41,320 bases of DNA from RGIG3994 sp964461635 (GCA_964461635.1 CAYWVC010000007.1:1-41320), one strand, 5' to 3'. Positions 26,294 through 34,607 are shown, counted from the stretch's first letter. Made by a program: numbers and translations. The notes: a model not told the origin generated them from the letters alone.

Positions 26294-26314
26294 GGTTGAC
26301 CGCGTGCGTCAACC
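26294..26314. promoter_or_regulatory. Palindrome overlapping the -35 box of the folT promoter
   Basis: GGTTGAC (26294-26300) and GTCAACC (26308-26314) form a perfect inverted repeat around a 7-nt centre. It covers the -35 box and part of the spacer and has no following T-run, so a repressor site is more likely than a secB terminator. Confidence 0.45.
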
Positions 26315-26324
26315 GTGATATAAT
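26296..26324 (+). promoter_or_regulatory. Promoter of the folT-folC-queT operon
   Basis: TTGACC (26296-26301), 17-bp spacer, TATAAT (26319-26324), with an extended -10 TG at 26316-26317. Transcription would start near 26331, just before the riboswitch. Confidence 0.8.
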
Positions 26325-26337
26325 TGAGCCGTAAAAG

Positions 26338-26430
26338 AGTAAGAGCGGCGGCGTGAAGTGCCGGAGGGACGGGGAGTTGCCGTCCGGACGAAGTCTTATG
26401 ACGCGGTCACCGTTCTGCATCCCGCTTTAT
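26338..26430 (+). ncRNA. Tetrahydrofolate (THF) riboswitch
   Basis: Conserved pieces of the THF-I aptamer occur in order: GCGTGAAGTG (26350-26359), GGGGAGTTG (26370s), GGACGAAG, GACGCGGT (26400s) and TCTGCATCC (26414-26422). The closing P1 helix pairs AGAGCGG (26342-26348) with CCGCTTT (26422-26428). It precedes folT and folC, the usual regulon of this class. With folate bound, the downstream terminator at 26449-26484 should form. Confidence 0.9.
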
Positions 26431-26448
26431 ACGGCAACGGTCGATTGA

Positions 26449-26484
26449 CAGGACCGCCGCATCAAGCGACGGTCCTGCTTTTTT
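26449..26484 (+). terminator. Riboswitch expression-platform terminator
   Basis: CAGGACCG (26449-26456) pairs with CGGTCCTG (26470-26477), followed by C and six T residues. A competing helix, CGGTC (26438-26442) with GACCG (26452-26456), would break the terminator's 5' arm and could serve as antiterminator. Confidence 0.85.
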
Positions 26485-26562
26485 CTCGGGGCTGTCGGTT
26501 GAGGCTTCGCTCTGCCGGTCTTCTTTTGCCCGTAATTTCGGGACAAAGGAGGATAATGGCGT

Positions 26563-27168
26563 ATGAATGAAGAAAGCAAAAAAGAAGAACGTCGCCCCGC
26601 AGTGTCGCTGAAGCGCGATTTTGCACTGCTCCGTGCGCCGAGGGTGCTCGTTTGTGCGGCATTGCTTGCCGCTATGAGCTTTATTCTCGGGAAATTCTGT
26701 CAGATACCCAATCCGTTTATGGATATGATACGGATCAGCTTTGAAAATCTGCCGATCATAATGGCGGGGATATTCTTCGGACCCTTCGTCGGGGCTTTGA
26801 CCGGAGAGGTCGCCGACCTCATCGGGTGTCTGCTCTACGGTTATTCGATAAATCCGCTGATCACCCTCGGCGCTATGACCGTCGGAGCCGTGGCGGGTGT
26901 TGTGTCAAGGTACGTTGTCCGCAGACCCGAGGCCCTGTCGATCGGCGCGTCGGTATTTGCCGCACATCTTTTCGGATCGGTGATCGTGAAGTCGCTCGGA
27001 CTTGCCGCATGGTATCTTTCGTCATACGATATGGGGCTCCTTGAGCTGATGCTTTGGCGGGGGCTTGTGTATTTGCTGACCGGGATCACGGAGTTTACCG
27101 TTATATTTCTTCTGCTTCGCAGCCGTGCGGTGCGCAAGCAGCTTGAGGGGTTGATCACAAGGCGATGA
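26563..27168 (+). CDS. folT: Folate ECF transporter S component FolT
   Basis: A 201-aa membrane substrate-binding subunit of an energy-coupling-factor importer for folate. The assignment rests on family features (VLVCAALLAAMSFILGKF at the first helix, IRISFENLPIIMAGIFFGP, VADLIGCLLYG) and on the THF riboswitch upstream and folC downstream. Five to six transmembrane helices are visible. The shared EcfA/EcfT module is not in the window. Start 26563 is 10 nt after AAAGGAGG; a nearer ATG at 26556 opens only a four-codon frame. The end overlaps folC by the ATGA junction. Confidence 0.92.
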   Translation: MNEESKKEERRPAVSLKRDFALLRAPRVLVCAALLAAMSFILGKFCQIPNPFMDMIRISFENLPIIMAGIFFGPFVGALTGEVADLIGCLLYGYSINPLITLGAMTVGAVAGVVSRYVVRRPEALSIGASVFAAHLFGSVIVKSLGLAAWYLSSYDMGLLELMLWRGLVYLLTGITEFTVIFLLLRSRAVRKQLEGLITRR

Positions 27169-28439
27169 ATTACGACGAAACGCTTGAATATATACACCGA
27201 GGCTTTTTCGGCGGCACACGTCCGGGCTTGGAGAGGGTGCGCGAGTTGCTTGCAAGCCTCGGAAATCCGCAGGACAGCCTGCGCTTTATCCACGTTGCGG
27301 GCACGAACGGCAAGGGCTCGTTCTGCGCTATGACCGATGCGATCCTGCGTGAGGCGGGGTACCGTACGGGGCTCTATACTTCACCGTATCTTGAGCGCTT
27401 TAACGAGCGTATGGCGGTCAACGGGCGGGAGATCTCCGACAGCGAGCTTGCCGAGATAACCTCGTACGTTCGTCCTTTTGCCGACGCGATGGAGGACAAG
27501 CCGACCGAATTCGAGCTCATAACCGCGGTGGCTATGGTCTATTTTGCGCGTCACGGCTGCGATCCCGTCGTGCTTGAGGTGGGAATGGGCGGCAGACTTG
27601 ACGCGACGAACGTAATAAGCACCCCCGTGCTGTCGGTAATTACCGGGATATCGTTGGATCACACCGCGATCCTCGGGGATACACGCGAGGCGATAGCGAC
27701 CGAGAAGGCGGGGATCATCCGCCGCGGAGTACCCGTCGTATTCGGCGGAGAGCGCGACTGCGCGTATACCGTTATAAAAAATATTGCGGACGGGCGCGGT
27801 GCGCCGTTCGTACCGGTCGATCACGGACGGATGCGGGTCGTTTCCCGCGATCTGTCGGGGACCGAGGTCGAATACGACGGCAAAGGATTGCACCTCGGAC
27901 TTCTCGGGTCGTATCAGCCATATAACGCCGCCACGGTGCTGACGGCGGCAGAGGAGCTTCGGCGTCTCGGCTTCGACGTTGACGGTGGTGCGATCGAGCG
28001 CGGACTTAAAGCTGCCGTTTGGAAGGGAAGGTTTGAGCTCCTTTCCGCATCGGATCCGATATTTATAGCCGACGGCTCACATAATCCGGAGGGTATCGCC
28101 TCCGCTATTGAGAGCATACGGGGATATTTCGGCGACAGGCGGGTTTGCTTGCTCTCGGGTGTGATGCGTGATAAGGATCACGCAAGTATGGCAAAGGAGC
28201 TTGCTAAGGTGGCGGCGCGCGCATTTACCCTTCGCCCGAACAATCCGCGGGCACTTGATCCCACGGAATACGCGGCTGATTTTGAGCGCGCGGGAGTGCC
28301 CGCGATCCCGTCGGATTCGATCGACGAAGCTGTACGGCGGGCGGTTGCCGCGGCGCGCGACGCAAATATGCCGCTGATCGCACTCGGCTCGCTCTATATG
28401 TACGGTGACGTGAAGCGCGCGTTTTTTAACCTGAAATAA
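27165..28439 (+). CDS. folC: Folylpolyglutamate synthase / dihydrofolate synthase
   Basis: A 424-aa Mur-ligase-family enzyme that adds glutamates to folates, which traps imported folate in the cell. Motifs: HVAGTNGKGSFC (P-loop), TSPYLERFNERM, LEVGMGGRLDATNV, ISLDHTAILG, IATEKAGIIRRG and ADGSHNPEG. The length is normal. ATGA overlap with folT shows translational coupling; uptake by FolT followed by trapping by FolC is the functional logic. It is transcribed from the promoter at 26296 under the THF riboswitch, with the preQ1-like element beginning right after its stop. Confidence 0.95.
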   Translation: MNYDETLEYIHRGFFGGTRPGLERVRELLASLGNPQDSLRFIHVAGTNGKGSFCAMTDAILREAGYRTGLYTSPYLERFNERMAVNGREISDSELAEITSYVRPFADAMEDKPTEFELITAVAMVYFARHGCDPVVLEVGMGGRLDATNVISTPVLSVITGISLDHTAILGDTREAIATEKAGIIRRGVPVVFGGERDCAYTVIKNIADGRGAPFVPVDHGRMRVVSRDLSGTEVEYDGKGLHLGLLGSYQPYNAATVLTAAEELRRLGFDVDGGAIERGLKAAVWKGRFELLSASDPIFIADGSHNPEGIASAIESIRGYFGDRRVCLLSGVMRDKDHASMAKELAKVAARAFTLRPNNPRALDPTEYAADFERAGVPAIPSDSIDEAVRRAVAAARDANMPLIALGSLYMYGDVKRAFFNLK

Positions 28440-28500
28440 AAAAAGTGAGTTCGTAACCATCCTCACTTTGGGGCTTGCCCCATAAAACAAAACTAAGGAG
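28440..28500 (+). ncRNA. preQ1-I-like riboswitch with an extra hairpin
   Basis: P1 pairs AAAGTGAG (28442-28449) with CTCACTTT (28462-28469) around a 12-nt loop, TTCGTAACCATC, that ends in C as in known preQ1-I loops. The A-rich strand and 3' end ATAAAACAAAACTAAGGAG match the pseudoknot tail, with AAGGAG (28495-28500) also being the ribosome binding site of queT. Atypically, a GGGG-CTTG-CCCC hairpin (28470-28481) stands between P1 and the A-rich strand. Control would be translational. Confidence 0.75.
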
Positions 28501-28509
28501 TTATTTCAA

Positions 28510-29007
28510 ATGCGTAACCGCAAAACCATCAAGTATCTTTGCCACGCGGCGATAATTGCCGCGCTGTACGTCGTGCTGACCCTTCTTTCGGCGGCATTCG
28601 GGCTGTCGGGAGGAGTGATACAGTGCCGACTTTCGGAGGCTCTCTGCGTGCTTCCTTGCTTTACCCCTGCGGCGATCCCCGGGCTTACCGTCGGGTGCCT
28701 GCTTGCCAATATTCTGACCGCATCGTCGGTATGGGATATTGTGTTCGGGCCGCTTGCCACCCTTATCGGGGCTCTCGGTGCTTACCTTTTGAGGAGGCTT
28801 CCTTGGGCAGTGCCGGCTCCGACGGTGCTCGCAAACACTCTGATAATTCCCCTCGTGCTGAAGTATGCGTACGGAATGGGGGACGCGTGGTGGTTCCTTG
28901 CCGTCACCGTCGGCTTGGGAGAGCTGATCTCCGCCGGTCTGCTCGGCGGCTTACTGTTGTACGAATTAAAAAAACTTAATGCAAAGAAAGGCGGTCTGAA
29001 TTTATGA
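28510..29007 (+). CDS. queT: QueT-family queuosine-precursor ECF transporter S component
   Basis: A 165-aa integral membrane protein with about five helices. The pattern CRLSEALCVLPCFTPAAIPG and the preQ1-like riboswitch directly upstream identify it as QueT, the S component for uptake of a queuosine precursor. Energy comes from a shared ECF module elsewhere. The start is 9 nt after AAGGAG. The end overlaps the next gene by ATGA. It probably reads through from folC, as no terminator separates them. Confidence 0.92.
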   Translation: MRNRKTIKYLCHAAIIAALYVVLTLLSAAFGLSGGVIQCRLSEALCVLPCFTPAAIPGLTVGCLLANILTASSVWDIVFGPLATLIGALGAYLLRRLPWAVPAPTVLANTLIIPLVLKYAYGMGDAWWFLAVTVGLGELISAGLLGGLLLYELKKLNAKKGGLNL

Positions 29008-29891
29008 AGCTTTCAACACAGACTTCAAGAGTTTTCGCGGCGTTCGGAGAGGATGCCGGAATCAAGTTGCTCGCCGATGCGGGCTACGACGCGCTCGATC
29101 TGTCACTTTTCGCTATGTCGCACGACGACGATTGCCGTTGGAGACAGGACGATTGGCGCGAGCACGCGACCGAGCTGCGGAAGAAGTGCGAGGACGCGGG
29201 AATGTACTTTAATCAAGGGCACGCACCCTTCGTATACAAGCTCGACGTTGACGGTGTATACGAGAACCGTTTCCTTCCCGATATCAAGCGCGCGATCGCA
29301 ATCGCGGGAGCCGTCGGTGTGCGGAACCTTATCGTCCATCCCGTTCAGCGCGGAGTGTACGCCGGTCACGAGCAGGAGCTGTTTGAGCTCAATATGAAGT
29401 TTTATCGCTCTATCATTCCCGATGCCGAGGAGAGCGGGGTAAAGATCTCGATCGAAAATATGTTCCAGCGGGATCCCATCAGAAAGTACATTGTTGACGA
29501 CGTGGCGCAGAATCCCGATGAGCTGAGCGCCTACGTTGATACGCTCAATTCCTACTCCCCCGTGTTCAACGCCTGCCTTGATATCGGGCACGTCGTGCTC
29601 GTGGGACGGGAGCCCGCCGATGTTATACTGAAGCTCGGCACGCGCCTTCAGGCTCTTCATATCCACGACAATAACTACCTTTCCGATCAGCACACCCTGG
29701 TAGGGCTGGGCAGGATCGACTACAACGCGGTTATAAAGGCACTGCGCGACGTTGACTATTCGGGCGAGTTTACCTTTGAGGCTGACAGATTCTTTGCAAA
29801 CTTTGCCCTTGCGGAATACCCGATGGCGGCGAAGTTTATGGCTGACGTCGGTCACTTCTGGATAAATAAGTTTGAGGAAGCCAAGCGGTAA
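29004..29891 (+). CDS. Sugar-phosphate isomerase/epimerase-like TIM-barrel protein
   Basis: A 295-aa protein of the xylose-isomerase-like AP-endonuclease-2 superfamily. Barrel features: MKLSTQTSRVFAAFGE first strand, YDALDLSLF, VRNLIVHPV, KISIENMFQRD (metal-ligand Glu), ACLDIGHV (Asp, His), LHIHDNN and FTFEADRF (Glu). The metal site appears intact, so an isomerase, epimerase or dehydratase is expected; the substrate cannot be assigned. Start 29004 overlaps the queT stop (ATGA), with AAAGGCGG upstream. It is the last gene of the operon; any link to queuosine salvage is only positional. Confidence 0.85.
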   Translation: MKLSTQTSRVFAAFGEDAGIKLLADAGYDALDLSLFAMSHDDDCRWRQDDWREHATELRKKCEDAGMYFNQGHAPFVYKLDVDGVYENRFLPDIKRAIAIAGAVGVRNLIVHPVQRGVYAGHEQELFELNMKFYRSIIPDAEESGVKISIENMFQRDPIRKYIVDDVAQNPDELSAYVDTLNSYSPVFNACLDIGHVVLVGREPADVILKLGTRLQALHIHDNNYLSDQHTLVGLGRIDYNAVIKALRDVDYSGEFTFEADRFFANFALAEYPMAAKFMADVGHFWINKFEEAKR

Positions 29892-29899
29892 AAGGATAA

Positions 29900-29940
29900 G
29901 TCGGGAGCGACCGAATACGGTCGCTCCCGACGGCGTTTTT
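29900..29940 (+). terminator. Strong intrinsic terminator, likely bidirectional
   Basis: The 14-bp stem GTCGGGAGCGACCG (29900-29913) and CGGTCGCTCCCGAC (29918-29931) with an AATA loop is followed by GGCGTTTTT. It ends the folT operon and, read from the other strand, the convergent sigma-factor fusion gene. Confidence 0.88.
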
Positions 29941-32900
29941 ATACACCTACACCGGATATATTTTCAGTGCGTTCAACGTATGCCTTGAAGCGGTCCTCGT
30001 TGCGAACGGAGTTGAACCATTCCCAACCGTGAGATGCGGTCAGCGCATAGAGCAGGTCGCGTCCGCCGTATTCCAATTGCCAAGCGTAGTCAACGGGTTC
30101 CAAGGATCCGTCGGCGCATTGGATCACGTCCTTGCCGCGGATTAGCTTGGCGCCGCCGAAAAGATGCGGGTCGCCGATTTCAAGCAGATCGCCATCCTTC
30201 AGCTCGGCACTCTTTTCACAATACCCGACAGCTTTGTCAAGCGCTTGGTAGCCCTCCTCCTTCCGCCCGTCGGCAAACAGAGCCGCCGCCAGTATCGCGG
30301 CTTTCCAGCTGTACAGACCGTACCACGCCGGCATAACCTCGCCATTCACGCTAAGCGATTCAAGAAGCTTCAAATTGAAGCTGTTGATCGCGATCGAGCG
30401 CTTGGCGTTTTTGCGGTTATAGGTGGGACGGGCGAGCAGATGAAGTATCAGGTGGAACGAATTGGCGTCGGTCTTCATTTGCGTCTCTTGCCGTTTGCCC
30501 GCATCCCACAGATCCGCCGCTATCTTTTCGCGTTGGACGGAGCCGTAGAGTGTAATGGGTGCCGTGAGCTCACGTATGCCCGTTCTGTCCGAAAATACCA
30601 CGATATCCCCGTCCTCGTCGGCCACGTAAGTATATTCCGCCGCGCCGACGAAGCCGTCGGTCAGATCAATGGCATCGTATCTGCGCACAAGTCCGTCGGC
30701 AAGCGGCATAAAGCCCTCGCCCGTTCCCTCATAGGAGGTCAGCTCATAGACCGCCGTCATTGCACCGCCGCAGTATTCGTTTTCGGTGCGGACGATCCCG
30801 ATACCTTCGGCGAAGTAGTAGACCTTCTTGCCGTTGCGGTATGACATTCCGTGTCCCAATCCTTTGATATCGAGGCAGAGCTTAAGGCAGTTATCAAAGG
30901 TTCCCGCTTTCGTGGTGACCCTGCCGCCGTCCTCGCAGGTTATCTGCGTTTTAACGGTCCTGTCATATTTTATATATTCGATGATGGGAGATGCTCCGAC
31001 GTACCATTCATCCGACCAAATGCAGTTCGTCGCATCCTGCAGGATTCCCAACACGTCGTTGAAAAGGATCGGAGTTTCGGCATTGCCGTTATCGCCCGTA
31101 TTCTTCCATTCAAACGACCAACGGTAGTTATAATCGGTCAAATACAACGTATCTGCATTTTTTCGAATATATTCTCTGCCGAAGAAGTTCCAATGTCCGG
31201 TAGCCGTATGATCGGGATTGAATTCCGGATCTGTGGCAAGTATTCGCCGTGCTACCGAGGCGGCAGCCCTTGTATGCGCCTTTTCGGTGGGGGTGACTGC
31301 CAGCCGCTCGGCACGGTCGATGGCGGGATATACGTCGCAGATATGCTCGATATCTTTTTTGTCGCTGTGAACGTATTCGTTTGCGACCTCCTGTACCGTA
31401 TCCAGCCAGGAATCGGGATCATAACCGATCCTCTCCGTGTTTTCCCAATATGATACGAGAATACGCCCGTCGTCCGCATAAGAAACCGTGATGCTCAGCT
31501 CTGCGCGGATAGCATCGGGAGAGTGGACGGTATAATAATTCCACGTGTTCCCGGGGAACAGGGGAAGCGGACCGTCGCCGCCCTTTATCTTATATTCCCC
31601 GAGAAGGTGGGTATCCGTTGCTCCGTCGGAAATATGGTCTTGACGGACGATGCCTATGCCGTCCTTGTAGAAGGTTTTGCACACGATTTTGTGCGTGTCG
31701 GTAAACCGTCTGACCTCCCATAACCGGCAGTGATCGAAGCTGCCGGCGGGGGTATCTACCGTTTCGTTATCCGAAAGGTAGGAAAGCTTTGTTCCGTCGG
31801 AGCCCACGTAAGATCCGCCGAGGGCGATATCGGCAAAGAAATGCCCGTCACAGCTTGACGCATTGCGCAAGATGCGCGAACTTCTACGATCTATTGAACC
31901 GAGAAGCCCTTCTTCGAAGCCTTCCTCTGCCCAAAAGCGAACTCTGCCGTCGATAATTCGGTATTCCTCGGCAGTACCGCCGATCACGTAGCGTTCGGGC
32001 ACTGTCTCCTTATACCGTGCCGTAAGTTCTTCTTCCATTTTTCGGGCAAGCGGCACAAGCGTGCGGAAGGCGCTGTCTTTTGAGAGAATTTCCTCGGTCT
32101 TACCGTATGCCGCGTTGCCTTCCTCTGCCTTTCCCTGACGGAAAAGATTGTAGCCGAGCCAAAACCACTCCTGCCCGAGAGCCTTGACAAATCCCGCTTT
32201 TTCAAGGCGAGGTATCTGCTTGTCGCGAATAAAGTCAATGCGTGCGTTGCCGTAAACTCTTGAATCCTCGCGCGTAACGATAAAGGTCATTACCTCCTCG
32301 TTCTTACCTTCCGCGGCGGCATCGGCAATACGGGCAAAGAGTGCATCGTTCTTTTCGCCGGGGAGCCACCACCAACCGCGCATAAGCACGTCGGCGAGTG
32401 CGTGCTGCTTTTCGGTGCATTCGGGGAGCTCCTCAACCTCCCGCAGTACCTGCGCATATACCTTTTCAAATCCGCTTTTTTCGTTTTTGACCTGCCATAA
32501 TTTAAGCTCTTCAACCTTTTTCATAACACGTTGCACAAGGGTATCACTGTACTTTTCATCCATAGCACAAAGCTCCTTTCTGATTCGTTTCCGTCCGTCG
32601 TGAAGCTGCCGCTTGACCGTTCCCTCCGAAATGCGCATCCGATCGGCTATTTCCGCAATCGAAAGACCGTCGAAATAGTGCATTTCTATGATCTGTCGGA
32701 CCTTGGCGGGCAACATCGCAACGCTTTTGCTTACTTCGCTTCTTCCCTCGGACAGTGCATAAAGCTCTGCCGGGTTTTCATTACCGTCGTCGGTAATGTT
32801 CAGGTTGTCTACCGCGTCAAGCGGAAGAAAGCTGCGGTATCTGCTTATCATATTCAGGGCACAGTTTTTGGCGATCCGACACACCCACGACCCATATTTT

Positions 32901-33109
32901 TTCGGATCCTGTAGGGTGTTCAGCTTCATCCAAGCCGTAACAAAGGCGTCCTGCGCGGCATCCTCCGCCATAAAGGTATTCTTGGTTACGGCGGCCGCGG
33001 ACGCTATTACTGCCTTCTGATAGCGTATCACCAAGGCTTCGTACGCGGCTTGCTCATTCGCAAGTGTAAGCATTACCAGAGTTTCGTCCGACTCGTTTTG
33101 ACAGTACAT
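29939..33109 (-). CDS. ECF-type sigma factor fused to a very large C-terminal region
   Basis: A 1056-aa protein whose first 185 residues are a standard ECF sigma factor: region 2 at about 20-95 (AEDAAQDAFVTAW, KYGSWVCRIAKNCALNMI) and region 4 at about 125-180 (LPAKVRQIIEMHYFDGLS, IAEIADRMRISEGTVKRQLH). Typical ECF factors stop there. A helical, TPR-like stretch follows (about 190-365). Two related beta modules come next, at about 448-528 (TPAGSFDHC, YKDGIGIVRQ, PLPLFPG) and 728-812 (TKAGTFDNC, YFAEGIGIVR, GFMPLADG). A helical C-terminus (880-1056) follows. No transmembrane helix is seen, and no anti-sigma gene is adjacent. Start 33109 has AAAGGAGAG upstream. The extension may sense a ligand or replace an anti-sigma factor. 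Confidence 0.85.
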   Translation of the reverse strand: MYCQNESDETLVMLTLANEQAAYEALVIRYQKAVIASAAAVTKNTFMAEDAAQDAFVTAWMKLNTLQDPKKYGSWVCRIAKNCALNMISRYRSFLPLDAVDNLNITDDGNENPAELYALSEGRSEVSKSVAMLPAKVRQIIEMHYFDGLSIAEIADRMRISEGTVKRQLHDGRKRIRKELCAMDEKYSDTLVQRVMKKVEELKLWQVKNEKSGFEKVYAQVLREVEELPECTEKQHALADVLMRGWWWLPGEKNDALFARIADAAAEGKNEEVMTFIVTREDSRVYGNARIDFIRDKQIPRLEKAGFVKALGQEWFWLGYNLFRQGKAEEGNAAYGKTEEILSKDSAFRTLVPLARKMEEELTARYKETVPERYVIGGTAEEYRIIDGRVRFWAEEGFEEGLLGSIDRRSSRILRNASSCDGHFFADIALGGSYVGSDGTKLSYLSDNETVDTPAGSFDHCRLWEVRRFTDTHKIVCKTFYKDGIGIVRQDHISDGATDTHLLGEYKIKGGDGPLPLFPGNTWNYYTVHSPDAIRAELSITVSYADDGRILVSYWENTERIGYDPDSWLDTVQEVANEYVHSDKKDIEHICDVYPAIDRAERLAVTPTEKAHTRAAASVARRILATDPEFNPDHTATGHWNFFGREYIRKNADTLYLTDYNYRWSFEWKNTGDNGNAETPILFNDVLGILQDATNCIWSDEWYVGASPIIEYIKYDRTVKTQITCEDGGRVTTKAGTFDNCLKLCLDIKGLGHGMSYRNGKKVYYFAEGIGIVRTENEYCGGAMTAVYELTSYEGTGEGFMPLADGLVRRYDAIDLTDGFVGAAEYTYVADEDGDIVVFSDRTGIRELTAPITLYGSVQREKIAADLWDAGKRQETQMKTDANSFHLILHLLARPTYNRKNAKRSIAINSFNLKLLESLSVNGEVMPAWYGLYSWKAAILAAALFADGRKEEGYQALDKAVGYCEKSAELKDGDLLEIGDPHLFGGAKLIRGKDVIQCADGSLEPVDYAWQLEYGGRDLLYALTASHGWEWFNSVRNEDRFKAYVERTENISGVGV

Positions 33110-33204
33110 ATGCACTCTCCTTTCTTGAGATCTGAGATATCCCATTCTTAAGCGCTTGTCTTATAGACACGGATAATGATGAAAAGGTTGTGTGATTCGG
33201 AATA

Positions 33205-33233
33205 ATTATACAGCAAATTTGTAAATCGGTCCA
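33205..33233 (-). promoter_or_regulatory. Candidate promoter of the sigma-factor fusion gene
   Basis: Minus-strand reading: TGGACC (33233-33228), 17-bp spacer, TATAAT (33210-33205). The perfect -10 box suggests housekeeping sigma rather than autoregulation by the ECF factor. The leader would be about 90 nt. Confidence 0.5.
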
Positions 33234-33256
33234 CCCACGGGAGCAATCCGATCGAT

Positions 33257-33307
33257 AAAAAGCAAGAGACGCCTACCGTAAAACAGGCAGACGTCACTTG
33301 CTTTTTT
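33257..33307 (-). terminator. Long hairpin terminator of the ychF-trmB-truB operon
   Basis: AAAAAGCAAG (33257-33266) pairs with CTTGCTTTTT (33297-33306). The stem continues as GACGCCT with AGGC/CGTC across a mismatch and a small bulge. Read on the minus strand it ends in a run of T after the stem, downstream of the stop at 33339. Confidence 0.75.
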
Positions 33308-33338
33308 GCCGAATTTTGAAATGCCGCTCGGGGCAAGG

Positions 33339-34607
33339 TCATTCTTGCGAGCCCCTCAGCATATAGTCCACCGCGTGCATAACGCCGAGCTTGCCGTATT
33401 CGTAGGAGAGCCCGCCCTGCATATACACGGTGTACGGCGGCTTCAGCGGGCCGTCGCAGCTGAGCTCTATCGTGGAGCCGACGGTGAAGGATCCGCCCGC
33501 CATTATCTCACGGTCCTCGTACCCCGGCATTGAATCGGGGCATGGGACGACGTATGATTCTATTGGAGAGCCGCCCTGAAGTCCGCGGCAGAATCGTACG
33601 AGGTTGTCCTCGTTCAGAAGGTCAGCCGTCTGAACGATGTCGGTGCGCTTATCGGTGTAGGTCGGGTCGACCCCCGCGAAGCCGGCGAGCTCCAACAGGC
33701 GTGAGGCGAAGATCATCGACTTGAGAGCCATTCGGGTGACCGACGGTGCGAGGAAGAGCCCCTTATAGAGTGACGTGAGCTGATTCAGGTTTGCGCCGAG
33801 GTCCTTGCCGATGCAGGGGGAGGTGAGACGCTCCGCTACGTCGTTGATGAGGTCGCGCCTGCCGACGCAGTAAGCTCCGGTCACCGCGATTCCGGCTCCC
33901 GGGTTCTTCATCATCGAACCGACGGCGATATCCGCGCCGACGTGGGTGGGCTCAAGCTCCTCGGTAAATTCGCCGTAGCAGTTATCGACGAACACGATTG
34001 CCTCGGGTGCCGTGCGCTTTACCGCGGCGATGGCGCGTGCTATTTTGTCTATCGTAAGGCTTTTTCTTGACGAATAGCCCTTGCTCCGCTGTATATGTAC
34101 GAGCCGCACGCCGCCGCGCGCGAGCCGCGCCTCAATCGCCGGGATATCAAAATCGTTGTTTACGAGCTCGATATCCTCGTACTTCACCCCGTTCGCCATA
34201 AGGGAGTTTCGGCTCCCGCCCGTGATGCCTATGACGCTTTTTAAGGTGTCGTAGGGCTCACCGGAGATGCAGAGCATAGTGTCGCCGTGCTTCAGCAGAC
34301 CGCCGAGGGCAACGTAGAGCGCGTGGGTCCCCGACATAAACTGTATGCGCACCAATGCATCCTCCGTGCCGAAGATATCGGCGTAGATGCGTTCAAGCTT
34401 GTCCCTGCCGCCGTCGTAGTAGCCGTATCCGGTGATCTCTATCAGATCGGCGGTCGATACGCGCTCGCGCTGGAAGGCGCGAAGGATCTCCGCACTGCGC
34501 TTAAGGCATATTTCATCGACCGCGGCAAAGCTCGCGGCGCAATCGGTTTCCGCCTGCTTCGCCAGCTCAACGGTCCTTTCACAGAATTTGTAGCCGTAGT
34601 AGTTCAT
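33339..34607 (-). CDS. PLP-dependent YnbB-like protein (methionine gamma-lyase / aluminium-resistance family)
   Basis: A 422-aa fold-type I PLP enzyme of the family annotated as methionine gamma-lyase-like or aluminium resistance protein (YnbB in Bacillus). FMSGTHALYVALGGLL, LVHIQRSKGYSSRKSL, FVDNCYGEFTEE and GSMMKNPGAGIA are typical, and the Lys in SMMKNPG is the likely PLP lysine. PTYTDKRTDIVQ and FTVGSTIELSCDGPL follow in the C-terminal part. The true reaction is poorly defined. It lies 24 bp after truB on the same strand, ends the operon, and precedes the hairpin terminator. GGAG is 13 nt upstream of the ATG, slightly far. Confidence 0.9.
   Translation of the reverse strand: MNYYGYKFCERTVELAKQAETDCAASFAAVDEICLKRSAEILRAFQRERVSTADLIEITGYGYYDGGRDKLERIYADIFGTEDALVRIQFMSGTHALYVALGGLLKHGDTMLCISGEPYDTLKSVIGITGGSRNSLMANGVKYEDIELVNNDFDIPAIEARLARGGVRLVHIQRSKGYSSRKSLTIDKIARAIAAVKRTAPEAIVFVDNCYGEFTEELEPTHVGADIAVGSMMKNPGAGIAVTGAYCVGRRDLINDVAERLTSPCIGKDLGANLNQLTSLYKGLFLAPSVTRMALKSMIFASRLLELAGFAGVDPTYTDKRTDIVQTADLLNEDNLVRFCRGLQGGSPIESYVVPCPDSMPGYEDREIMAGGSFTVGSTIELSCDGPLKPPYTVYMQGGLSYEYGKLGVMHAVDYMLRGSQE

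Noticed and set aside
26358..26570. Open frame across the folT leader
   Set aside because: It coincides with the THF riboswitch and terminator; RNA structure explains the sequence better.
26556..26570. Four-codon frame ATG GCG TAT GAA TGA overlapping the folT start
   Set aside because: Only 3 nt from the ribosome binding site, too close for normal initiation; probably chance.
33148..33342. A 64-codon frame between the sigma-factor fusion and the PLP gene
   Set aside because: Covers a terminator and promoter region, has no ribosome binding site, and its product is not recognisable.
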